From NCBI RefSeq assembly GCF_902813185.1, contig NZ_LR778301.1:3762001-3826000 (forward strand): 64,000 nt of DNA, read 5' to 3'. Every line of letters begins with the position of its first letter. The stretch's first letter is position 1. The DNA comes from Denitratisoma oestradiolicum. GTDB taxonomy: Bacteria; Pseudomonadota; Gammaproteobacteria; Burkholderiales; Rhodocyclaceae. Below, one piece after another: positions 47,238 to 54,065 of this stretch. The notes beneath the pieces are model-generated. The model did no database searches. It saw only the letters and a list, made by a program, of their open reading frames with translations, and was not told the origin of the DNA. The translations under genes were made by a program, and so were the position numbers.

Positions 47238-47681
47238 TCAGCGGTCCAGCCGACTGAACATCAATGGCGCCAGGGTCTTCCGGTTCTTCACCAGATCCGC
47301 CAGGGTGTATTGGTCCAGGGAATCGTAGAGGGCATTGAAAGCCTGCACCAGAATGCCGGTGAGGCGGCAGGCCGGGGTGATGTGACAGGTATTTTCCGCG
47401 CCGGCGAGGCATTCCACGATGGGGGCGTTGCCCTCGCTGGTCCGCACCACCTGGCCCAGGCGGATTTCCTCGGGGGGCCGTGCCAGGCGGATGCCGCCAC
47501 CCTTGCCGCGGATCGACTCCACCACGCCGCTTTTGGCCAATTGATGCACCACCTTCATCAGGTGGTTTTCCGAAATACCGTAGGCCGCCGCAATCTCGGG
47601 GATGGTGGCTAGGTGGTCCAGATCCAGGGCCAGGTACATCAGCACCCGTAGCGTGTAGTCGGAAAATGTGGTCAGGCGCAT
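47238..47681 (-). CDS. nsrR: Rrf2-family regulator, NsrR-like NO sensor
   Basis: A 147-residue Rrf2 winged-helix protein. The DNA-binding part is MRLTTFSDYTLRVLMYLAL and IAAAYGISENHLMKVVHQLAKSGVVESIRGKGGGIRLAR. The three Cys ligands are Cys91, Cys99 and Cys105 (VECLAGAENTCHITPACRL), the NsrR arrangement for a [4Fe-4S] cluster that reacts with nitric oxide. The first gap is two residues longer than in E. coli NsrR (Cys91, 96, 102). It is divergent from the DUF59-NnrS-like-hemerythrin genes, and inverted repeats lie between them. Confidence 0.88.
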   Translation of the reverse strand: MRLTTFSDYTLRVLMYLALDLDHLATIPEIAAAYGISENHLMKVVHQLAKSGVVESIRGKGGGIRLARPPEEIRLGQVVRTSEGNAPIVECLAGAENTCHITPACRLTGILVQAFNALYDSLDQYTLADLVKNRKTLAPLMFSRLDR

Positions 47682-47690
47682 GGCGGATTT

Positions 47691-47715
47691 AAGATGCAAA
47701 AAATATATTGCTTTT
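47691..47715. promoter_or_regulatory. NsrR-box-like inverted repeat
   Basis: Begins AAGATGCA (47691-47698) and ends TTGCTTTT, giving GCAA-N8-TTGC. It is an imperfect match to the AAGATGCATTT-type NsrR half-site consensus, ten bases upstream of the nsrR start. Confidence 0.4.
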
Positions 47716-47737
47716 GATTTTGGACAATGATAGCCTG

Positions 47738-47760
47738 AAGCTGTACAAATAATACAGCTT
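47738..47760. promoter_or_regulatory. perfect inverted repeat upstream of the DUF59 operon
   Basis: AAGCTGTA-N7-TACAGCTT, an eight-base perfect inverted repeat, ten bases before the start codon at 47771. Its place suggests an operator, most likely for the divergent NsrR-like regulator or another stress regulator. Confidence 0.55.
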
Positions 47761-47770
47761 TAAATTTGTC

Positions 47771-48097
47771 ATGACCATAGAAATAGAAGGGGCTTCCCTT
47801 CCCGATCCCGATGCCCTGCGCGATGCCCTGCGGGAGGTGGTGGACCCAGAGGTGGGCATGAACATCGTGGACATGGGCCTGATCTATAGCATCGACCTGA
47901 CGCCAGACGAGCTGCGGCTGGAGATGACCATGACCTCCCCGGCCTGTCCCATGGGTGAAATGATCCTGGAGGAGGTCGAAGACCGGCTGCGGCGCCTGCT
48001 GCCGGACGGCTTTCCGCTCCAGGTGGACCTGGTCTGGGAGCCCCCCTGGGAACCGGCCCGGATGAGCGACGAGGCCCGCCAGCATTTCGGCTGGTAA
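47771..48097 (+). CDS. MIP18/DUF59 family metal-sulfur cluster assembly protein
   Basis: A 108-residue DUF59 protein. The core ALREVVDPEVGMNIVDMGLIYSIDL and the motif MTMTSPACPMGEMILEEVEDRL, with the conserved Cys of the MIP18/SufT group, are present. Family members (SufT, PaaD, CIA2) help deliver Fe-S clusters. Placement in front of an NnrS-like protein and a hemerythrin next to nsrR suggests it repairs clusters damaged by nitric oxide. Confidence 0.88.
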   Translation: MTIEIEGASLPDPDALRDALREVVDPEVGMNIVDMGLIYSIDLTPDELRLEMTMTSPACPMGEMILEEVEDRLRRLLPDGFPLQVDLVWEPPWEPARMSDEARQHFGW

Positions 48098-48102
48098 AGA
48101 CG

Positions 48103-49185
48103 ATGCGCTTGCTCCCGCCCTCCCCCGCGCTGCGCCTGCCCCTACTGCTGATGGGCATGGCGGCCCTGGTGGTTGGTGTGCTGGCGGGCCTGTCCCGGCT
48201 TGCCGTGGACTTGCCTGCCCCGGTGCTGGCCCAGGCCGGCGGTCATGGAGCACTGATGATCTGTGCCTTCCTCGGCACCGTGATCAGCCTGGAACGGGCC
48301 GTGGCCCTGGCCAGGGGCTGGGCCTACCTGGCGCCCCTGGCCGCCGGCCTGGGTGGGCTCCTCCTTCTGGCTGGCGTGCCTCCAGCCTTGACCCGGGGAG
48401 CCTTTGTGTTCGCCGCCGCGATCTTGTTCGTGGCCAGCTTCCAGGTAGTGCGCCAGCAATTCGCATCATTCACCGTCACCCTGGCCCTGGCCGCCCTGTG
48501 CTGGCTGACCGGCAATCTGGTCTGGTGGCTGACCACCGACATGGTCGCGGCCGTACCCTGGTGGATGAGTTTCCTGGTGCTCACCATCGCCGGAGAACGG
48601 CTGGAGTTGACCCGCCTGCTGCCCACGCCGCCGCTGGCGCGAAGGGGATTCGCGGTTCTGGCGGGGCTGCTGCCCCTGGCGGCGGCGCTGGGTCTGGCCC
48701 GTCCCGTTCCCGGCCAGATCCTCTACGCCCTGGGTCTGTTGGGCCTGGCCTTCTGGCTGCTGCGCTACGACATCGCCCGGACCACCGTGCGCCAGCAGGG
48801 CCTGACCCGCTTCATCGCCGTCTGCCTGCTCTCCGGCTACGCCTGGCTGGCAACGGCCGGCCTCCTGGGCCTGCTGGAAATTCTCAGCCCGGCGCCGGGC
48901 CTGCGGGACGCCTCTCTCCACACGGTGTTCCTGGGCTTTGTCTTTTCCATGATCTTCGGCCACGCCCCGATCATCTTTCCAGCGGTGCTGAAAGTGAAGA
49001 TCCCTTACCACCCGGTGTTCTACCTGCCCCTGGCGGCCCTCCATCTGTCCCTGACGCTCCGTCTGGCGGGGGATCTGGGAGCCGGCCTGAATCTGGCCCA
49101 GGCCGGCGGCATCGCCAACGGCCTGGCGCTGCTGCTGTTCATCGTCACCATGATCGGCAGCGTGATCCGGGGGCGCCGCCAATGA
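48103..49185 (+). CDS. NnrS-like polytopic membrane protein
   Basis: A 360-residue membrane protein with about ten to twelve hydrophobic segments. The conserved segment LHTVFLGFVFSMIFGHAPIIFPAVLKV near residues 265-290 and the early GGHGALMICAFLGTVISLERAVALA are typical for NnrS-related haem-copper proteins tied to NO tolerance. His residues in these segments could bind haem. It starts five bases after the DUF59 stop and overlaps the hemerythrin gene by four bases, so it is in one operon. Confidence 0.75.
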   Translation: MRLLPPSPALRLPLLLMGMAALVVGVLAGLSRLAVDLPAPVLAQAGGHGALMICAFLGTVISLERAVALARGWAYLAPLAAGLGGLLLLAGVPPALTRGAFVFAAAILFVASFQVVRQQFASFTVTLALAALCWLTGNLVWWLTTDMVAAVPWWMSFLVLTIAGERLELTRLLPTPPLARRGFAVLAGLLPLAAALGLARPVPGQILYALGLLGLAFWLLRYDIARTTVRQQGLTRFIAVCLLSGYAWLATAGLLGLLEILSPAPGLRDASLHTVFLGFVFSMIFGHAPIIFPAVLKVKIPYHPVFYLPLAALHLSLTLRLAGDLGAGLNLAQAGGIANGLALLLFIVTMIGSVIRGRRQ

Positions 49186-49583
49186 AGCGCACCGAGGCCC
49201 TGGCCGGGCTTTCCCGGGAACACCATGGCGCGCTGGTCATGGCCCAGCGCATTGCCGCCGGCGCCCTGTCCCCGGCAGACCTGGGGCGCCGCTTCGATCG
49301 GGAACTGAACCCCCATTTCCTTGCCGAGGAAAGGTTTCTACTGCCTTTCCTGGAGCGAGCCGGCGCCGCGGCTCTGGCTGAACGAACCCGGCACGAGCAC
49401 GACGAAATGCGGCGCCTGGCTGCTGCCGTCGAGGAAGGCGATGCCGACGCATTGGCTTCCTTCGGCATTGCGCTGCGGGAACACGTCCGCTTCGAGGAGC
49501 GGGAACTGTTCGTTGCCGTCGAAGCCCTGCTGAAACCGGAATCTCTCCGGGAGCTGGGTCAATGCCTCACGGCATCCTCCTAG
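49182..49583 (+). CDS. hemerythrin HHE-domain protein
   Basis: A 133-residue four-helix protein. Candidate di-iron ligands are His15 (SREHHGALV), His45 and Glu49/50 (NPHFLAEERFLLPF), His71/73 (RHEHDEM) and His101, Glu105 (REHVRFEERELF). Similar proteins (YtfE/DnrN type) repair Fe-S clusters or carry NO/O2. The ATG overlaps the NnrS-like stop. Confidence 0.9.
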   Translation: MKRTEALAGLSREHHGALVMAQRIAAGALSPADLGRRFDRELNPHFLAEERFLLPFLERAGAAALAERTRHEHDEMRRLAAAVEEGDADALASFGIALREHVRFEERELFVAVEALLKPESLRELGQCLTASS

Positions 49584-49630
49584 CCCTTCATTTCCAACCC
49601 CATCACCCTCAACCACAAAGGAGCATCACC

Positions 49631-49897
49631 ATGAACCCCAAAGCCCATCTACATCTGTCCCCCGACGCCATCTACCCCTTCGATGCCCGGGGTATCGCCA
49701 AGCGTTTCCGCCATGCCGCCATCTTCGGCGCCCTGGACGCCCTACAACCGGGGGAGACCATGCGTTTCTGCAACGACCATGATCCCCTGCCCCTGCTGGA
49801 CCAGCTCAACAATCGCTACGGCGCCGCCGTGGATATCCGTTACCTGCAACGGGAGCCCGGCGCCATCGTGATCGACTTCGTCAAGCAGGCCGCCTGA
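49631..49897 (+). CDS. DUF2249 family protein
   Basis: An 88-residue protein of DUF2249/TusA-like fold: IYPFDARGIAKRFRHAAIFGALDALQPGETMRFCNDHDPLPLLDQL. Members often sit with hemerythrin, nitrite or nitric-oxide genes and may bind haem or a metal. It has an aaggagcatcacc ribosome site and follows the hemerythrin gene by 47 bases. No catalytic role is established. Confidence 0.85.
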   Translation: MNPKAHLHLSPDAIYPFDARGIAKRFRHAAIFGALDALQPGETMRFCNDHDPLPLLDQLNNRYGAAVDIRYLQREPGAIVIDFVKQAA

Positions 49898-49902
49898 AGC
49901 CC

Positions 49903-50535
49903 ATGGGCTATCCGGCCTTTTTCGACGCCGTGCCCCGGGTGCGGCTGCGGGATCCCCTGGCCGACTTTCTCGGCGCGGCGGAGGGCGGCCTGATCGACTA
50001 CGGCTATCCCGATGCCGTCAGGCTGGCCGGCCACTCCTGTCCCACGGTGGCGTCCGCCTACTGGATGACCGTGCTGGCCCTGGATGCCCTCTACCCGGAC
50101 CAGGTGCCGGAGCGGGGCGGCCTACGGGTGCAATTCCGCAGCCCCTGCGAAGCCGGCGTCACCGGGGTGATGGCTAGCGTGGTAAGCATGATCACCGGCG
50201 CCGCTGGCGAGGGGGGCTTCAAGGGTCTGGCGGGCCGCTTCGTCCGCCGCGACCTGCTCCATTACGCTGCCGATATACCCCAGGAGATCCGTTACACCCG
50301 CCTCGACGGGGGTGGCCAGGTGGATGTGGCTGCCGACCTGCGCCCGATACCCGCCGACCCGGAGCTGTCCCCGCTGATGCAGCGTTGTCTCGGCGGCCTG
50401 GCCAGCACCGAGGAACAGGGCCGCTTCGGCACCCTTTGGCAGGAACGGGTGCGCCGCGTACTGCTGGACCATGGCAGAGATCCGGCGGTCTTTCTGGTGC
50501 GGCGGAGCGATAGCTGGAAGCGATCAGATCAATAG
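49903..50535 (+). CDS. FmdE-like protein
   Basis: A 210-residue protein with the FmdE core AGHSCPTVASAYWMTVLALDALYPDQVPERGGLRVQF, where G-H-x-C is the metal-binding motif of formylmethanofuran dehydrogenase subunit E-like proteins. It lacks a zinc-ribbon tail. The likely role is metal or cofactor handling. It follows DUF2249 by five bases and is the last gene of the NO-type cluster. Function is not assigned. Confidence 0.68.
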   Translation: MGYPAFFDAVPRVRLRDPLADFLGAAEGGLIDYGYPDAVRLAGHSCPTVASAYWMTVLALDALYPDQVPERGGLRVQFRSPCEAGVTGVMASVVSMITGAAGEGGFKGLAGRFVRRDLLHYAADIPQEIRYTRLDGGGQVDVAADLRPIPADPELSPLMQRCLGGLASTEEQGRFGTLWQERVRRVLLDHGRDPAVFLVRRSDSWKRSDQ

Positions 50536-50595
50536 TTGATCAATGCGCTGGGGTTTCCTAAGCTGGGACCGTGAGTTTTCCCAAGGAGGGTCATC

Positions 50596-50787
50596 ATGGT
50601 CACGCTTGACGAACTTTGCACCATCGCGGAACGCACGGGAGCCGGCAGTGCTTCCTTGCGGCAGGCCTGTTCTCTCCCCCGCTCGGCCGCCGACATGGCC
50701 CCACTCCCCGAACCGGACGGCGAGTCCGGCTTCGACTCCTCCTGGGAAGCGCTGCTGTCCGCTGCGCCGGCAGACCCTGCCGGTTAA
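50596..50787 (+). CDS. small protein of unknown function
   Basis: A 63-residue open frame with an excellent ribosome site (aaggagg, 50583-50589, seven bases from the ATG). The sequence is acidic and Ala/Ser-rich with no recognisable domain or signal. It follows the FmdE-like gene by 60 bases. It may be a true small protein; a palindromic GC region follows its stop. Confidence 0.4.
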   Translation: MVTLDELCTIAERTGAGSASLRQACSLPRSAADMAPLPEPDGESGFDSSWEALLSAAPADPAG

Positions 50788-50927
50788 CTGTCGGTAGCAA
50801 TTCGCCGGCAGGGCGTTTCCCACCGCGCCGGCAGCGATAGCGCGAATACCGCATCGGAACCGGCGGGAAGGCTTGGCGTCGCCAGGGAAAGCCGTAATAT
50901 CCAGGCTTTCCCCCTTCACCTGGTTTC

Positions 50928-51827
50928 ATGCAAACTGCCCTGCTCCTGCTGCCGGATTTTGCCCTGATCGCCCTAGGCGCCTGGCTGCGGCGCGTCTTTC
51001 ATCTAGGTGACCACTTCTGGACCGGACTGGAAAAACTGGTGTATTTCATCCTGTTTCCGGCCCTGCTGTTCAACGCCATCACCCGCCAGACCGTCAGCCT
51101 CTCCAGTGCTGCACCCCTCGCCCTCAGCGGTGCGCTCATCATGGGCAGCGGTATCTTGCTGGGCCTCCTGGCGCGCTGGCTGTTCACCCTGCCCCCGGTA
51201 CAGTTCGCTTCCCTGTTCCAGTGCGCCTACCGTTTCAATTCCTACATCGCCCTGGCCGTAGCGGCCAAGATCAACGGCGGCGCTGGCATCGCCGCCATGG
51301 GACTGATCTGCGGCGTCACCGTGCCCATCGCCAATGCCAGCGCCGTCTGGATGCTGGCCCGCCACGGCAAGCTGGGCATCTGGCGCGAACTGGCGCGCAA
51401 TCCGTTGATCCTGTCCACCGTCGTCGCCCTGATCTGGAGCAGCCTGGGGCTGGGCGTGGCGGAGCCGCTGCGAGCCTTCCTCACCCGTCTTTCCGACGCC
51501 TCCATCGCTCTCGGCCTGATGTCCGTAGGGGCTGCCCTCAGACTGCGTGGTGGCCTCAGCCCCCAGGCCCGGCCCGCGGCAGCCTATCTGATGACGGTCA
51601 AGTTGCTGCTGTTGCCCGTCGTGGCCCTGCTCTCCAACACCCTACTCCACCTCTCCGGCGTGGATGCCGACACCACCCTGATCTTCGCCACCCTGCCCGT
51701 GGCCAGCTCCGCCTACATCCTCGCCCAGCGCATGAACGGCGACGGCGCCGCCGTGGCCTGGGTGATTTCCGTCACCACCATTCTCGCCATGGTCACCATT
51801 CCCCTATGGCTGGCCCTGGCGCGCTGA
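50928..51827 (+). CDS. AEC-family auxin-efflux-type transporter
   Basis: A 299-residue membrane protein with about ten hydrophobic segments. Signatures are LVYFILFPALLFNAITRQTVSL, FRSFQCAYRFNSYIALAVAAKI-like FASLFQCAYRFNSYIALAVA, NPLILSTVVALIWSSLG and the final TLPVASSAYILAQRMNGDG. Family members move malonate, malate or other small acids out or in. It lies just before a LysR fragment and the LuxR gene, so it may have been linked to that regulation. Substrate unknown. Confidence 0.85.
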   Translation: MQTALLLLPDFALIALGAWLRRVFHLGDHFWTGLEKLVYFILFPALLFNAITRQTVSLSSAAPLALSGALIMGSGILLGLLARWLFTLPPVQFASLFQCAYRFNSYIALAVAAKINGGAGIAAMGLICGVTVPIANASAVWMLARHGKLGIWRELARNPLILSTVVALIWSSLGLGVAEPLRAFLTRLSDASIALGLMSVGAALRLRGGLSPQARPAAAYLMTVKLLLLPVVALLSNTLLHLSGVDADTTLIFATLPVASSAYILAQRMNGDGAAVAWVISVTTILAMVTIPLWLALAR

Positions 51828-51845
51828 CGATTCACGCCGGAAGAG

Positions 51846-51983
51846 ATGAATATCCGCCTCTACTGGCATGCGTCCATGGATGCAGATCCTGACAATCAGT
51901 GGCTGCGGGAGAACCTGTTGTCTGTCTTCGATACCGACCGATCGCCAATGACCGGAAGTAATAAAGTCTGTCGGGAGTGGTGA
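51846..51983 (+). pseudogene. LysR-regulator C-terminal remnant
   Basis: A 45-codon frame starting MNIRLYWHASMDADPDNQWLR. The stretch YWHASMDxDPxNxWLRE is the conserved C-terminus of LysR-type regulators of the NodD/LinR kind. The remainder of such a regulator (about 270 residues) is missing; the upstream frame ends with the transporter stop 18 bases earlier. The tail after FDTDRSP is probably read-through into the repeat region. It looks like the leftover of a deleted gene. Confidence 0.6.
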
Positions 51984-52096
51984 TTCCAACTTATTGATTC
52001 AATTGGGGAGCGAAATTAGCAAAAACTAAACAAAGTCTGTCGGAAATCCAAAATATTGCAATTGTTATTGGATGCTTGGGAATAAAGTCTGTCGGG
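51963..52096 (+). repeat. three direct repeats aaagtctgtcgg ahead of the LuxR gene
   Basis: The 12-base sequence AAAGTCTGTCGG occurs exactly at 51963-51974, 52032-52043 and 52084-52095. The first and third continue with G and are preceded by AAT. Spacings are 69 and 52 bases. The copies point the same way and lie in AT-rich DNA, 160-295 bases before the LuxR start. Confidence 0.85.
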
Positions 52097-52257
52097 CCTA
52101 GGAAATATCTGGCTATTCTTCGCGATTGCATTCAGTTCTAAAAAACTGAAATGCTTGGCCAAGTTTCCCCGCAATGTTAAATTTGCCCTTCAAGCATGCT
52201 CACCACAATAATCGACGCTAATGGGGGACATACGTCCTTGAGTGAATGAGGAATGCG

Positions 52258-53451
52258 ATGACGAGCGAGGTTCTTCCTAATGCAAATGGTTCGGAACTCC
52301 TCAATGGCTGGCCAGTAAACCTTGAGCAGTTCAGTGAATTGATCCGGCTCGTCTATAAAGGTCCTCTGGAATCCGTTCCATGGTGCAGTGCCGCAGCCAT
52401 GATGCGGGACTGCCTCCGAGCCAACAAAACAACTTTCGTCTTGCGGCCCGCGTCCGCCAGGCAACCGGCTTTCATGGTCAGGGATCGGGGCCAGGGTCAG
52501 GGTCCGGAGGTTTACCAGGACGCCTACAACGAGCACGAAGTCTTTTCAAAAGACCCTTTCGTGGGGCTACCAGCCCACTGCGTCGTCTCGATCGATGATG
52601 TAGTCGATGTGGAGAACTGGTTGAACAGCGACTTCTACAAGCAGTTCGTCGAACCGGAACAGATCCGTTACATCTTGGGGGCGGATATCCTGGTCGAAGG
52701 AGGAGCCGAATTCCGTTTGAGAATAACGCGATCCACCCAGCAAGGTGCCTTTACGGAAGGCGAGAAGAACCTCTGCCAGATGCTGCTACCGCATTTCGAG
52801 CAAGCTCTTGATTTACAGTCGCGGCTGGAGGTCACCGCATCGGAACGGAGCTTCTACGCCCAGACCGTATCCCAGATGCAGGTGGGCACCGTGGTTCTGG
52901 ATGAGTGGGGGAGCGTACTGCATTGCAATGATGTGGCAAACGGGATTCTAGCCAAGAACGACGGCATTGCATTGAGCCGAAACCGGCTCCACGCCAGTTA
53001 TGGGCATGAGGACCGGGACCTGCAGCAGATCATCCGCCAGGCCCTAGAGCTATCCTTGGCCAGGAACGGTCAACCCCGAGATACCATTCCATCAGACGCG
53101 ATTTCCATCAGTAGGCCATCAGGTTCTGCCAAGCTGAGTGTCCTGGTCCGACCAATCCTGCAACGGGATGGTGGGGTGCGCCCGTCGGTCGTGCTTTTCA
53201 TCCGGGATCCGGATATCAACGCAGCGCCATCACTTACGGTATTGAAGCAGCTGTTTGGGTTCACCAACGCGGAAGCGAACCTGGCTTTGATGTTGGCCAG
53301 CGGCCTAAGCCTGGACGAGGCGGCTACCGAAGTGGGAATCAGGAAGAATACGGTACGGGCCTACCTACGTTCGATCTTTCTGAAGACTGGGGCAACACGG
53401 CAAACCACCTTGGTGCGCCTGATCTTGAGCAGCGTGGCATCTATCGGGTGA
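52258..53451 (+). CDS. LuxR-family HTH regulator
   Basis: A 397-residue regulator. The last 65 residues are a LuxR/FixJ-type HTH (FGFTNAEANLALMLASGLSLDEAATEVGIRKNTVRAYLRSIFLKTGATRQTTLVRLIL). The N-terminal 330 residues contain no receiver or autoinducer domain that I recognise; the middle (QTVSQMQVGTVVLDEWGSVLHCNDVANGIL) resembles a PAS fold that may bind a small molecule. The ATG at 52258 has a gagga ribosome site seven bases upstream; an ATG at 52246 is possible. Placed ahead of the catabolic genes, it probably controls them through the palindrome at 53515. Confidence 0.85.
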   Translation: MTSEVLPNANGSELLNGWPVNLEQFSELIRLVYKGPLESVPWCSAAAMMRDCLRANKTTFVLRPASARQPAFMVRDRGQGQGPEVYQDAYNEHEVFSKDPFVGLPAHCVVSIDDVVDVENWLNSDFYKQFVEPEQIRYILGADILVEGGAEFRLRITRSTQQGAFTEGEKNLCQMLLPHFEQALDLQSRLEVTASERSFYAQTVSQMQVGTVVLDEWGSVLHCNDVANGILAKNDGIALSRNRLHASYGHEDRDLQQIIRQALELSLARNGQPRDTIPSDAISISRPSGSAKLSVLVRPILQRDGGVRPSVVLFIRDPDINAAPSLTVLKQLFGFTNAEANLALMLASGLSLDEAATEVGIRKNTVRAYLRSIFLKTGATRQTTLVRLILSSVASIG

Positions 53452-53514
53452 TCTCGGCGCCAGCTGCTCCTGGTGCAAGTCTCTCAGTACCTCCGGTCTG
53501 GCTGGAGAATACCT

Positions 53515-53530
53515 ACCTCCAAATGGAGGT
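53515..53530. promoter_or_regulatory. candidate operator ahead of the catabolic cluster
   Basis: ACCTCC-AAAT-GGAGGT, a perfect six-base inverted repeat 75 bases before the OB-fold gene. A related half-site ACCTCC..GGAG is about 25 bases earlier (ACCTCCGGTCTGGCTGGAG). Either LuxR- or TetR-type proteins could bind it. Confidence 0.5.
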
Positions 53531-53605
53531 CTCCGTTCTGAGCCGATAAGACTAAAGTCGTCCCCGCTATCGATGAGTCCATCTGCGGAAGAGGGGAGAT
53601 TAGAG

Positions 53606-54031
53606 ATGAAAGCCAGAACGCGACCGGTTGTCGAAGGCCTATTTATCGAGACGGAAACAGGGCTGCGCCTGTCCGGCTCCAGGTGCAAGACGTGCCGCAC
53701 GCCTTATTTCCCCGCGGCGGCCCATTGCCATAACCCCGGTTGTGCCGGCAGCGAGATGGAGCCGGCCCAGTTCGGTCCCCGAGGCACGCTCTGGAGCCAT
53801 ACCATCCAGAATTTTCCGCCGCCCACGCCTTCCAAATACGACGCGCCCTTCAATCCCTATGCCGTCGGCGTCGTCGATCTGACGCAGGACGGCCTGCGGG
53901 TACTGGCCCAGATCGTGGCGGACGATCCCCGGCAGGTGCGCTCCGGGGCGGAGGTGGAACTCGTCCTGGCCCCCCTTTATCGGGACGAGGACGGTGTCGA
54001 AGTGGTGACCTGGAAAGCCCGGCAGCTGTGA
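53606..54031 (+). CDS. Zn-ribbon OB-fold protein (DUF35, ChsH2-like)
   Basis: A 141-residue DUF35 protein. The rubredoxin-like zinc ribbon has paired Cys (CKTC..., then CHNPGC) and is followed by an OB-fold (GTLWSHTIQNFPPPTPSKYDAPFNPYAVGVVDL, VLAQIVADDPRQVRSGAEVELVL). Such proteins partner thiolase-like enzymes; the DUF35 domain of ChsH2 binds the aldolase Ltp2 in sterol side-chain cleavage. The thiolase follows after 34 bases. A gagggga ribosome site precedes the ATG. Confidence 0.9.
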   Translation: MKARTRPVVEGLFIETETGLRLSGSRCKTCRTPYFPAAAHCHNPGCAGSEMEPAQFGPRGTLWSHTIQNFPPPTPSKYDAPFNPYAVGVVDLTQDGLRVLAQIVADDPRQVRSGAEVELVLAPLYRDEDGVEVVTWKARQL

Positions 54032-54065
54032 CGGCATCCGATATTCAACGAATGGGAGCGGAGCG

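Larger units (their letters stand above)
51828..52257. other. AT-rich gap with LysR remnant and three direct repeats
   Basis: A 430-base gap between the transporter and the LuxR gene. The left end is a LysR C-terminal fragment (51846-51983). The rest is AT-rich with three aaagtctgtcgg repeats. No complete gene is present. Confidence 0.65.

Noticed and set aside
50524..50919. A 131-codon minus-strand open frame opposite the small 63-residue gene
   Set aside because: No domain, no ribosome site, and the plus-strand small gene has an ideal one.
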